Assembly: GCA_963823735.1 (NCBI GenBank)
Contig: CAWGMO010000001.1
Span: 372,001 to 436,000, forward strand
Reading direction: 5' to 3'
From: Actinoallomurus sp963823735
Lineage (GTDB): Bacteria; Actinomycetota; Actinomycetes; Streptosporangiales; Streptosporangiaceae
DNA length: 64,000 nt
This document shows, one piece after another, positions 15,194 through 22,554 of the stretch. The notes under the pieces were generated by a model. It was not told the origin of the DNA. It did no database searches and saw nothing but the letters and a program-made list of their open reading frames with translations. Position 1 is the first letter of the stretch, and every line of letters begins with the position of its first letter. The position numbers and the translations under genes are program-made.

Positions 15194-16849
15194 GTGAATA
15201 AGCTTGTCGTCGCTGCGGCGACCGCGGGCCTGGGCCTCAGCGGCCTCGGAGTCCTCGGCGCCACGGGCGCGTCAGCGGCCACGGACACGTCCGTCGCCTA
15301 CCACCCGGCGAGCCTCTCCTGGCACGCCTGCCCGGCCGACCTCGTCACCGGAGCGCAGGCGTACGACAACCTTGGCCCGGTCAAGGTGTCGACGATCATG
15401 AAGTGCGCCGAGCTGCAGGTGCCCCTGGACTGGGCGCACCCGAACGGCCAGAAGATCACCCTCCAGCTGACCAACACCCCGCACCAGGGCTCCGGCACGG
15501 CCAAGGGCAACATCCTGGTCAACCCCGGCGGTCCCGGCGGCGAGGGTGCCCTGTTCGGCCCGCGCGTCTACGCGCAGAACTCCGTCCCGATGCAGGCCGC
15601 GTACAACGTCATCGGGTTCGACCCGCGTGGCATCGCCGCCAGCAAGCCGGCTCTGACCTGCGACCCGAACTACAGCAACGCTCCCCGGCCGGCCTACGGC
15701 ACCGGTGGCGCCAAGACCGACATCGCGTGGCTGAAGAAGTCCAAGGCCTACGCCGACGCCTGTGCCAAGAACTTCGGCAAGGGCGCCAAGGTCGACCTGC
15801 TCGACCACCTCAAGACCATCGACTCGGTCCGCGACATGGACGCCATCCGTCTCGCGCTGGGCGACAAGAAGCTCGACTACTACGGCGCCTCGTACGGCAC
15901 GTACCTCGGTCAGACCTACGCCACGGTCTTCCCGAAGAACGTCGGCCGCATGGTGCTCGACGGCAACGTCAGCCCCAAGGGCGTCTGGTACGACGCGCAG
16001 CTCAGCCAGGACGTGGCCTTCGACAAGGACATGGACTACTACTTCGGCTGGATCGCGAAGTACGACTCCGTGTACCACCTGGGCACCACGCAGAAGGAGG
16101 TACGTGACGGCTACTACAAGCTGTACTACGGCCTCATCAAGCACCCGGTGACCTACACGGCCGACGGCCAGACCATCGCGGTCGGCCAGGACGAGCTCGC
16201 CGACGGCATCCAGACCGCGGCCTACCGCCGCAGCCAGGCCGTCTGGGACCTGTACGCCAAGGCCCTGTCGGCCTACAAGACCGGTGACACCGCGACCTTC
16301 GCCGGCACCTTCGGCGCGCAGACCACCGGTGGCAGCGACGACAACTCGTTCGCCGTCTACAACGCCGTCCAGTGCACGGACACCCAGTGGCCGCTGAGCT
16401 GGCGGAAGTGGCACTCGGACGCCACCAAGGTGAACAAGGACCACCCGTTCCTCACCTGGGGCAACGTCTGGTTCAACGCTCCTTGCCTCTTCTGGCAGGC
16501 GAAGGCCGGCACGCCGGTCGACGTGGGCAACACCAAGGACCTGCCGAAGAACATCCTGATGTTCCAGGCCACCGAGGACGCCGCGACTCCGTATGCCGGC
16601 GCGCTCGAGCTGCACAAGATCCTTCGTGGCTCGCACATCGTGATCCAGGACGGCGACCGTACGCACTGCATCGTGCACCGCGGTGACCTCCGTCCGGGTG
16701 GCGTCGACTCCTACTTCGACGCCTACTTCCTGAACGGCAGCCTGCCGCAGCACTCCGAGACGCACGTCTCGCAGCTGGGCGACCCGGTTCCGCCGGCGTC
16801 GGCCGCGGCCAAGAGCCGTGTCTCACCGCACGTGGACGTGATCAAGTAA
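15194..16849 (+). CDS. Secreted S33-family tripeptidyl aminopeptidase-like hydrolase
   Basis: A 551-residue exported alpha/beta hydrolase. The signal peptide covers about residues 1-28 (NKLVVAAATAGLGLSGLGVL, cut near GASAATD). The oxyanion region is NPGGPGGEGALFG, the nucleophile Ser is in YYGASYGTYLGQTYA, the acid Asp lies in FQATEDAATPYAGALEL, and the His is in DRTHCIVHRG, followed by the C-terminal TAP-like region. This matches Streptomyces secreted tripeptidyl aminopeptidases that clip N-terminal tripeptides from extracellular proteins. It starts with GTG and has its own rho-independent-type terminator, so it is probably monocistronic. Confidence 0.93.
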   Translation: MNKLVVAAATAGLGLSGLGVLGATGASAATDTSVAYHPASLSWHACPADLVTGAQAYDNLGPVKVSTIMKCAELQVPLDWAHPNGQKITLQLTNTPHQGSGTAKGNILVNPGGPGGEGALFGPRVYAQNSVPMQAAYNVIGFDPRGIAASKPALTCDPNYSNAPRPAYGTGGAKTDIAWLKKSKAYADACAKNFGKGAKVDLLDHLKTIDSVRDMDAIRLALGDKKLDYYGASYGTYLGQTYATVFPKNVGRMVLDGNVSPKGVWYDAQLSQDVAFDKDMDYYFGWIAKYDSVYHLGTTQKEVRDGYYKLYYGLIKHPVTYTADGQTIAVGQDELADGIQTAAYRRSQAVWDLYAKALSAYKTGDTATFAGTFGAQTTGGSDDNSFAVYNAVQCTDTQWPLSWRKWHSDATKVNKDHPFLTWGNVWFNAPCLFWQAKAGTPVDVGNTKDLPKNILMFQATEDAATPYAGALELHKILRGSHIVIQDGDRTHCIVHRGDLRPGGVDSYFDAYFLNGSLPQHSETHVSQLGDPVPPASAAAKSRVSPHVDVIK

Positions 16850-16864
16850 CGATCTCCGTCTGAC

Positions 16865-16896
16865 CAGAGGGGCCTCCCGTATCGGGGGCCCCTCTG
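16865..16896 (+). terminator. Rho-independent terminator after the S33 peptidase gene
   Basis: Perfect 10-base arms CAGAGGGGCC and GGCCCCTCTG around a 12-base loop, followed directly by TTCTTTTCT. It sits 15 bases after the peptidase stop. Confidence 0.85.
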
Positions 16897-16939
16897 TTCT
16901 TTTCTGGGTAGGGCCCGGATACCGGGGCATAGGGGCGAG

Positions 16940-18016
16940 ATGCGAAGTTTCGGGGTAGAAGAGGAACTGCTGCTCGTCGACGCGGACGACGGCGCGCCGA
17001 TCGCGCTCGCCGAGGCCGTGACCACCGGCGACGCCGACACGACACCGGAGACCGAGCTCAAGCGCGAGCAGATCGAGACGGGCACGACGCCGTGCACGAC
17101 ACTCGGCGAGCTGTCCGGGCAACTGCGCGGCCGTCGCCGTGCCGCCGCGGAGGCCGCCGCACGGAACGGCACCCGGGCCGTGGCACTCGCGACGTCCCCG
17201 GTGGCCGTGACGCCGTCGGTGACCCCGCACGAGCGCTACGAGCGGATGACCGAGCTGTACGCCCTCACCGCGCAGGAGCAGCTCACCTGCGGCTGCCACG
17301 TGCACGTGAGCGTCACCTCCGAGGAGGAGGGCGTCGCGGTCCTGGACCGGATCCGCGCCTGGCTGCCGCCGCTGCTCGCGATGACGGCGAACTCTCCGTT
17401 CTGGCAGTCCGGCGACACCGGGTACGCCAGCTACCGGCAGCAGGTGTGGGGACGCTGGCCCTCATCCGGCCCGACCGACCTGTTCGGCACGCCGAAGACC
17501 TACCACGAGACCGTGCGGGACATGATCGACTCCGGCGCGCTGCTCGACGAGGGCATGATCTACTTCGACGCCCGCCTCTCCCGCAACTACCCGACGGTCG
17601 AGATCCGCGTCGCGGACGTGTGCCTGATGGCCGACGACGCGCTGCTGCTGGCGGCGCTCGTACGCGGCCTCGTGGACATCGCCGCACGAGAGTGGCGCGA
17701 CGGCGAGCCGCCCCGCGCCGTACGCACCTCGCTGCTGCGCCTGGCCTCGTGGCGTGCCGCACGCTCGGGCCTGGAAGGCGACCTGATCCACCCCCTCACG
17801 GGCCGCCCCGAGCCCGCCGCGGCGGTCGTACGCGCCCTTCTGGACCACGTACGGCCCGCCCTGGAGTCGAACGGCGACCTGACCGTCGCGACGTCGCTCA
17901 CGGACGCCCTGCTGTCCCGTGGCAACGGCGCCGCCCTCCAGCGCCGAATCCACCAGGAGACCGGCGACCTGGCCGCGGTCGTACGCGACGCCTTGGACCG
18001 CACCGTCGAAAGCTGA
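16940..18016 (+). CDS. Carboxylate-amine ligase of the GCS2 (YbdK) family
   Basis: A 358-residue ATP-dependent ligase of the glutamate-cysteine ligase 2 family. It begins with the family opening SFGVEEELLLVDADDG, then CGCHVHVSV (metal/nucleotide site), FWQSGDTGYASYRQQVWGRW and the Arg-containing YPTVEIRVADVCL near the end of the catalytic core. Members form a gamma-glutamyl or similar amide bond; for actinobacterial YbdK-type proteins the amine partner is generally unknown. Conversion to mycothiol uses a different ligase, so no pathway is assigned. It converges on a class II amidotransferase gene with a strong hairpin between them. Confidence 0.88.
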   Translation: MRSFGVEEELLLVDADDGAPIALAEAVTTGDADTTPETELKREQIETGTTPCTTLGELSGQLRGRRRAAAEAAARNGTRAVALATSPVAVTPSVTPHERYERMTELYALTAQEQLTCGCHVHVSVTSEEEGVAVLDRIRAWLPPLLAMTANSPFWQSGDTGYASYRQQVWGRWPSSGPTDLFGTPKTYHETVRDMIDSGALLDEGMIYFDARLSRNYPTVEIRVADVCLMADDALLLAALVRGLVDIAAREWRDGEPPRAVRTSLLRLASWRAARSGLEGDLIHPLTGRPEPAAAVVRALLDHVRPALESNGDLTVATSLTDALLSRGNGAALQRRIHQETGDLAAVVRDALDRTVES

Positions 18017-18051
18017 CCCGCCCGTACGGGGCGGGCATGACCGATTCGGAA

Positions 18052-18084
18052 GGCGGCACGGTCCGTGGTCCGGACCATGCCGCC
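18052..18084. terminator. Hairpin between GCS2 ligase and amidotransferase genes
   Basis: Thirteen-base arms (GGCGGCACGGTCC and its near-perfect partner, one mismatch) with a 7-base loop lie between two convergent genes. A smaller hairpin CCGCCC-N5-GGGCGG precedes it just after the ligase stop. Together they suit bidirectional termination. Confidence 0.6.
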
Positions 18085-18094
18085 GGCGCGAAGG

Positions 18095-18835
18095 TCACAT
18101 CGTGTGGTGGACCTTCGTCTTCAGGTCGCCGCGGCCGATCTCCAGGATCGAGCCGTTGGCCAGGACCTCCCACTGAGGGGAGGCCTGCTCCCAGCCGCTG
18201 GAGGCCACGACCACGCTCTCCGTGCCCGGGCGGAAGCGGAGTACGTAGCCCTCGACGTCGTCGCCGTCCCTGCGGAGGATTTCCTCGTCGTAGTACGTGA
18301 ACGCGTACAACGACGACCGGGTGAGCAGCAGGGCGTTCAGCGAGACGATCTCGGCCACGGCCGCGATGCGCTCCGCCGTACGCGCCAGTGCCTCGACCGG
18401 GTCCGCGGAGTCCAGCTCCGACATCAGCAGGCCGAAGTACCGCTCGCTGTCGGTGTCTCCCTCGCACGGCCACTCGACCAGAGGGTCGACGGCCGACCTC
18501 GGGGAGAAGTAGCCGTTGTGGGCGAACGAGATTCCCGGCGCGACGAACGGGTGGGTGTTCTCGGCGCGGTTCACCATGCCGACGGACGCCTTGCGGAGGT
18601 GCAGGAGGGCCGCGTCCGTACGTGCGGCGTCGATGGCGGCGCGGAAGCCGGGGCTGTTCCGTGCGACCTCGGGCTCTTTGGCGGTGACGAGTTCGTCAGC
18701 GTCGTTCCAGTGCGAGATCCCCCACCCGTCGCAGTGATGCCCGCTCAGCGCGGCGAAGGGCTCCAGGTCACTGCTGAGCAGTTCGGTCAACGGGAGAGAC
18801 GGCGTCGCTGACATCACCCCGAGGAGTCGGCACAT
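18095..18835 (-). CDS. Class II glutamine amidotransferase domain protein
   Basis: A 246-residue N-terminal-nucleophile amidotransferase-like protein. Cys2 (MCRLLGVMS) would be the nucleophile after Met removal. The glutaminase pocket is visible in HHCDGWGISHWND, LLHLRKASVG and THPFVAPGISFAHNGYFSPR. It is the stand-alone YafJ-like type without a synthetase domain. EgtC of ergothioneine synthesis belongs to the same superfamily, but no EgtB or EgtD is nearby, so that role is not assigned. The ATG at 18835 is fixed by the need for Cys at position 2. Confidence 0.88.
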   Translation of the reverse strand: MCRLLGVMSATPSLPLTELLSSDLEPFAALSGHHCDGWGISHWNDADELVTAKEPEVARNSPGFRAAIDAARTDAALLHLRKASVGMVNRAENTHPFVAPGISFAHNGYFSPRSAVDPLVEWPCEGDTDSERYFGLLMSELDSADPVEALARTAERIAAVAEIVSLNALLLTRSSLYAFTYYDEEILRRDGDDVEGYVLRFRPGTESVVVASSGWEQASPQWEVLANGSILEIGRGDLKTKVHHTM

Positions 18836-18901
18836 TAATTCATCTCCGATCGATTCGAACGCCGGCCCGCGAACGGGCCGGCGTACGGAAGGTTTGCGTT
18901 T

Positions 18902-19780
18902 TCAGTGCAGAAGGGTCGCCGAGGGCTGTTCCTCGCCTCCGGCCACCTCTTCCAGTACGGCACCGCCGCGTACGGACTTGCGTCCCCGCTGCATCCGCCG
19001 TTCCAGAGCGTTGGCGAGCTGGGAGAGTCCGAAGTTGATCAGTACGTACACCACGGCGATCACGACGTACGTCTGCACGAGGAGGTGGGTGTAGACGGTC
19101 AGGTTGTTGCCCTGCTTCATCAGCTCCGGGTAGCTGACGACGTAGCCCAGCGTGCTGTCCTTCAGCAGGCTGACCAGCTGCGCGACCAGCGTGGGGACCA
19201 CGAGCCGGATGGCCTGCGGCAGCACGACGATCCGCATGGACTGCCAGTACGTCAGGCCGATCGCCGAGGCGGCCTCGGACTGCCCTCGGTCCAGGGCGAG
19301 GATTCCGGCGCGGAACACCTCGGCGAGGACCGCGGAGCTGACCATCGTGATCGGGACGACGAGCTTCCAGAAGATCGGAAGGTTGATCCCGTGCGGAGGC
19401 AGCGCCAGGAGGAACGCGTAGATCAGCAGGAGCAGCGGCACCGCGCGGAACAGCTCGATGTACGCCGTCGCGAGGTACTTCGTCACCCGGTTCCGCGCGA
19501 GGCGGAGCAGGGCGAGGACGGCGCCGATCGGGAACGCCAGCACGGCGCACATGGCCGTGGCCTTCAGCGTGCCCTCAAGGCCGGTCCACAGGAACTTGAC
19601 GTAGCCGATCTGAGCGAACGGCTGCCAGCGGTCCCCGGCGAGCTGGCCGTTGTCGGCGAACTGCTTCAGCGCGAGCGCGATGATGCCGGCGACGGCGAGG
19701 ACCGCCACGACGGTCGCGTACATGCTGCGGCGCCGCGCCTTCGGCCCTTGCGTGTCGAAGAGAACCCTGTTGACGGTCAT
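18902..19780 (-). CDS. gluD: Glutamate-type ABC transporter permease 2
   Basis: A 292-residue inner membrane protein of the polar amino acid permease (HisM/GltK) family. A hydrophobic first helix follows the N-terminus, then FLWTGLEGTLKATAMCAVLAF opens the conserved five-helix core. The EAA loop that contacts the ATPase reads AIGLTYWQSMRIVVLPQAIR. The C-terminus is extended by about 30 hydrophilic residues. Its ATG overlaps the upstream permease stop (ATGA), so the two permeases are coupled. The gene order binding protein, permease, permease matches gluBCD of corynebacteria. No ATPase gene is adjacent. Confidence 0.88.
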   Translation of the reverse strand: MTVNRVLFDTQGPKARRRSMYATVVAVLAVAGIIALALKQFADNGQLAGDRWQPFAQIGYVKFLWTGLEGTLKATAMCAVLAFPIGAVLALLRLARNRVTKYLATAYIELFRAVPLLLLIYAFLLALPPHGINLPIFWKLVVPITMVSSAVLAEVFRAGILALDRGQSEAASAIGLTYWQSMRIVVLPQAIRLVVPTLVAQLVSLLKDSTLGYVVSYPELMKQGNNLTVYTHLLVQTYVVIAVVYVLINFGLSQLANALERRMQRGRKSVRGGAVLEEVAGGEEQPSATLLH

Positions 19781-20421
19781 CGGCGGATCACCAGCCTGCG
19801 TTCGAGCCAGCCGCCGACTCCGCCGCCGGTCATGGCGAGCAGGAGGTAGAGGACGCCGGCCACCAGGAAGGACCCGACGGCCTCGGCGTACTTCAGGTTC
19901 AGCTGCTGGGTGCGGTTCGTCAGCTCGCTGACGCCCACCGCGGCCGCCAGGGACGAGCTCAGGGCGACGCCGATGAAGACGTTGACGAGCGGCTGGACCA
20001 TCGTGCGGAACGCCTGCGGCAGGATGATGTACCGCAGCGACTGCACGAAGGTCAGCCCGATCGCCCTGGCGGCCTCGGCCTGCCCCACCGACACGGTGTT
20101 GATGCCGGCCCGCATCGCCTCGCAGACGAAGGCGGCTCCGGAAAGCGCCAGGCAGATCGTGGCGGACACGAACAGCGAGTAGGTCACGCCGACATCGGGC
20201 AGGCCGAAGATCACCAGGATCAGCAGCGCGAGCAGCGGGATGTTGCGGAAGAACTCGACGTAGAGCGCGCCGACCACGCGCAGCGGCGTGACCGGCACGA
20301 CCCTGAAGACCGCGAGGAACGTTCCAAGGATCACAGCGCCCAGGAAGCCGAGCACGGTGAGCTCGATCGTCACGAGGAACCCGGCCAGCAGATCACCGAT
20401 GTGGGACAGGATGATGTGCAT
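19777..20421 (-). CDS. gluC: Glutamate-type ABC transporter permease 1
   Basis: A 214-residue permease with five predicted membrane helices, starting HIILSHIGDLLAGFLVTIEL. The EAA motif is AIGLTFVQSLRYIILPQAFR. It forms the heteromeric membrane channel with the next permease gene, which it overlaps by four bases, and lies 8 bases after the lipoprotein gene. Substrate class (glutamate or another polar amino acid) follows from family only. Confidence 0.88.
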   Translation of the reverse strand: MHIILSHIGDLLAGFLVTIELTVLGFLGAVILGTFLAVFRVVPVTPLRVVGALYVEFFRNIPLLALLILVIFGLPDVGVTYSLFVSATICLALSGAAFVCEAMRAGINTVSVGQAEAARAIGLTFVQSLRYIILPQAFRTMVQPLVNVFIGVALSSSLAAAVGVSELTNRTQQLNLKYAEAVGSFLVAGVLYLLLAMTGGGVGGWLERRLVIRR

Positions 20422-20429
20422 GGCCGGCC

Positions 20430-21407
20430 TCAGGAGCCCTGTGCGGAACCGATGGTCGGCGGCTTGGGAGCGTCACCGCTGACGATGGTGCCGATCGTGG
20501 CCTTCCACAGCTTGGCCCACGAGCCGTCGGCGTAGATCTTCTGCAGCCAGTCGTTCACGAACTTCTTGGCCGCCGGGTCGTCGTGCGGCACGCCGATGCC
20601 GTACGGCTCCTGGGTGAAGGGCTGGCCGACGACGCTGACCGCCTTGTTCGTGCTGGCGTCGCTGATCAGGATGCCCTGGTCGAGCACGTACGCGTCCGCG
20701 CGGCCCTGCTGGACGGCCGCGACGCACTGGGCGTCCTCGGTGAACAGCAGCACCTTGGCCTTCGGGGCGAACTTCTTCAGCGACAGGGACGCCGTCGAGT
20801 TGCTCTCGGTCGCGACGGTCTTGCCGTTGAGGTCGCCGATCTTGGTGATCGCCGAGTTGCCCTTCTTCACCATGATCGCGTCGCCGGACTCGTAGTACGG
20901 GCCCGCGAAGGCGACCTTCTTGGCCCGCTCCGGCGTGATCGTGTACGTGGCGAAGACCGCGTCGACGCTGTTGTTCTGGATCAGCTTCTCGCGGGTGTCG
21001 ACCGTCGTGATCGTCAGCTTGGTGAGGTTGGGGATGTCCTTCCCACCGGTGATGTAGTGGGCGAGCATCTGCGACAGGCCGGCGTCGAAGCCGGTCAGCC
21101 GGCCGGTGACCGGGTCCTTGATCGAGAACAGGGGCCCGGCGTCGGTGCCGCCGACGCGCATGTAGCCGCGCTGCTTGATCTTGTCCGCCCACGAGCCGGC
21201 CTGGATCGCGCCCGCGTCGGCCACCGGGGCGCCGGTGATGATCGAGTCGTACGCCTTCTTGCTGTCGCCGGTGTTGTTGCCGCCGCCGGGCAGCCCGTTG
21301 TCCTTGGAGTTGGCGCACGCGCCCGTGAGGACGAGCGTGGCCGCGAGGGCCGCGCCGAGGGCGATCGGCCGGCCGCGCCTACGGCGCGTGACCAGTGTTT
21401 GACTCAT
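20430..21407 (-). CDS. gluB: Glutamate-binding lipoprotein of an ABC importer
   Basis: A 325-residue solute-binding protein of family 3. The N-terminus has a lipoprotein signal (ALGAALAATLVLTGAC, lipid-carrying Cys in TGACANS). Mature-domain hallmarks are MRVGGTDAGPLFSIKDPVTG, LTGFDAGLSQMLAHY, KLIQNNSVDAVFATYTITPE and the hinge VAFAGPYYESGDAIMV. It is anchored outside the membrane and delivers substrate to the two permeases. The ATG has a clear AGGAG ribosome site. It heads the operon and is divergent from a LysR regulator with an inverted repeat between them. Confidence 0.9.
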   Translation of the reverse strand: MSQTLVTRRRRGRPIALGAALAATLVLTGACANSKDNGLPGGGNNTGDSKKAYDSIITGAPVADAGAIQAGSWADKIKQRGYMRVGGTDAGPLFSIKDPVTGRLTGFDAGLSQMLAHYITGGKDIPNLTKLTITTVDTREKLIQNNSVDAVFATYTITPERAKKVAFAGPYYESGDAIMVKKGNSAITKIGDLNGKTVATESNSTASLSLKKFAPKAKVLLFTEDAQCVAAVQQGRADAYVLDQGILISDASTNKAVSVVGQPFTQEPYGIGVPHDDPAAKKFVNDWLQKIYADGSWAKLWKATIGTIVSGDAPKPPTIGSAQGS

Positions 21408-21416
21408 CGATATCTC

Positions 21417-21457
21417 CTGATATCAGTGGGCAAAGAGTTGCATGGGAGACTCCCATG
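21417..21457. promoter_or_regulatory. Palindromes between the glutamate importer and its LysR regulator
   Basis: Two symmetrical elements lie in the 179-base divergent promoter: CTGATATCAG at 21417-21426, which overlaps the gluB leader, and CATGGGAG-A-CTCCCATG at 21441-21457, with perfect 8-base arms. The second is a good candidate operator for the divergent LysR protein or another repressor; its position near gluB suggests repression of the importer. Confidence 0.5.
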
Positions 21458-21586
21458 GACTCATGGGGCAGATCTGCTAAATATCTGATCCTGCGCTTGC
21501 ATTGGCGGAGAGCGTAGAAGTGACCCGGATGAAAAACCAATAGAAAGTTTCGCCCGGAAACCAAAAGAGCGTTTATAGTCTCCGGG

Positions 21587-22492
21587 GTGTTCGACCTTCA
21601 CCAGCTCAACCTGCTCCAGGCGGTCGCCCGCACGGGCTCCTACTCCGCCGCCGGGCGGGAGCTCGGGTACACCCAGCCCGCGGTCACGTACCAGATGCGG
21701 AACCTCGAACGCCAGGTCAACGCCCCGATCGCGGTACGCGTGGGACGCACCATGCGGCTCACCCCCGTCGGCGAGGCGCTGCTCGCGCACGCCGACCGCA
21801 TCACCGCCCTGATCCGCGCCGCCGAGCACGACATGGCCGCTCTCGTCGGGCAGCGCTCCGACGTCGTACGCCTCGCCGCGTTCCCGAGCGTCTGCGCGAC
21901 CCTCGTGCCCGAGGCGATCGCCGCCATGGCGCGGGAGTACCCGGCGATCGAGGTGCGGCTGCACCAGGCCGAGCCGCCGCAGGCGCGCGAGCTCGTACGG
22001 CGCGGGGAGGCCGACCTGGCCCTCTGCTACCGGTTCGGGGAGTCGCCCTTCCACCAAGCGGACGCGCCCGCGAAGGACAACCCGCTCGAACACATCCACC
22101 TGATGGCCGAGGAGGTCTCGCTGATCCTGCCCGCCGATCACCCGGCGGCGGACAAGAAGAAGGTGGGCATCGAGGACCTCGCCTCCGACACCTTCCTCAT
22201 CGCGGGACCGCAGTTCAAGGACATGGTCCGGCAGGCGGCGGCCGGCGCCGGGTTCACGCCGAAGATCACGACGGTCGCCGACGACTACGTCGTCATGCAG
22301 TCACTCGTCGGGCACGGCCTCGGCGTCGCGATGCTCCCCGAGCTGGCGCTCACCGCGCACCACGACGAACGCGTCGTCTCCCGCCCGCTGCGCGGCTGGC
22401 CGCGGCGCCACATCGACATCGAGATGTGGCCCGACCTGATGCGCGTCCACGCGGTCAGCGCGCTCACCGAACTCCTGCGGGCGCCCCGATGA
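21587..22492 (+). CDS. LysR family transcriptional regulator
   Basis: A 301-residue LysR regulator. The N-terminal winged HTH reads LHQLNLLQAVARTGSYSAAG and RELGYTQPAVTYQMRNLERQ, unusually strict for the family. The effector-binding domain follows from about residue 90 (VVRLAAFPSVCATLVPEAIA). The start is a GTG. It faces the glutamate importer genes across a short divergent promoter, so regulation of that importer is likely. The effector is unknown. Confidence 0.93.
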   Translation: MFDLHQLNLLQAVARTGSYSAAGRELGYTQPAVTYQMRNLERQVNAPIAVRVGRTMRLTPVGEALLAHADRITALIRAAEHDMAALVGQRSDVVRLAAFPSVCATLVPEAIAAMAREYPAIEVRLHQAEPPQARELVRRGEADLALCYRFGESPFHQADAPAKDNPLEHIHLMAEEVSLILPADHPAADKKKVGIEDLASDTFLIAGPQFKDMVRQAAAGAGFTPKITTVADDYVVMQSLVGHGLGVAMLPELALTAHHDERVVSRPLRGWPRRHIDIEMWPDLMRVHAVSALTELLRAPR

Positions 22493-22554
22493 GAGGGCCG
22501 CCCGCCACCTGGGGACGAGGCATGTCATCCCTGTTTTCCCGGTAGTCTTCACGC

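Noticed and set aside
16940..18835. Convergent GCS2 ligase and class II amidotransferase read as egtA and egtC of ergothioneine synthesis
   Set aside because: egtB and egtD are absent, the genes are convergent with terminators between them, and the amidotransferase N-terminus fits the general YafJ type better.
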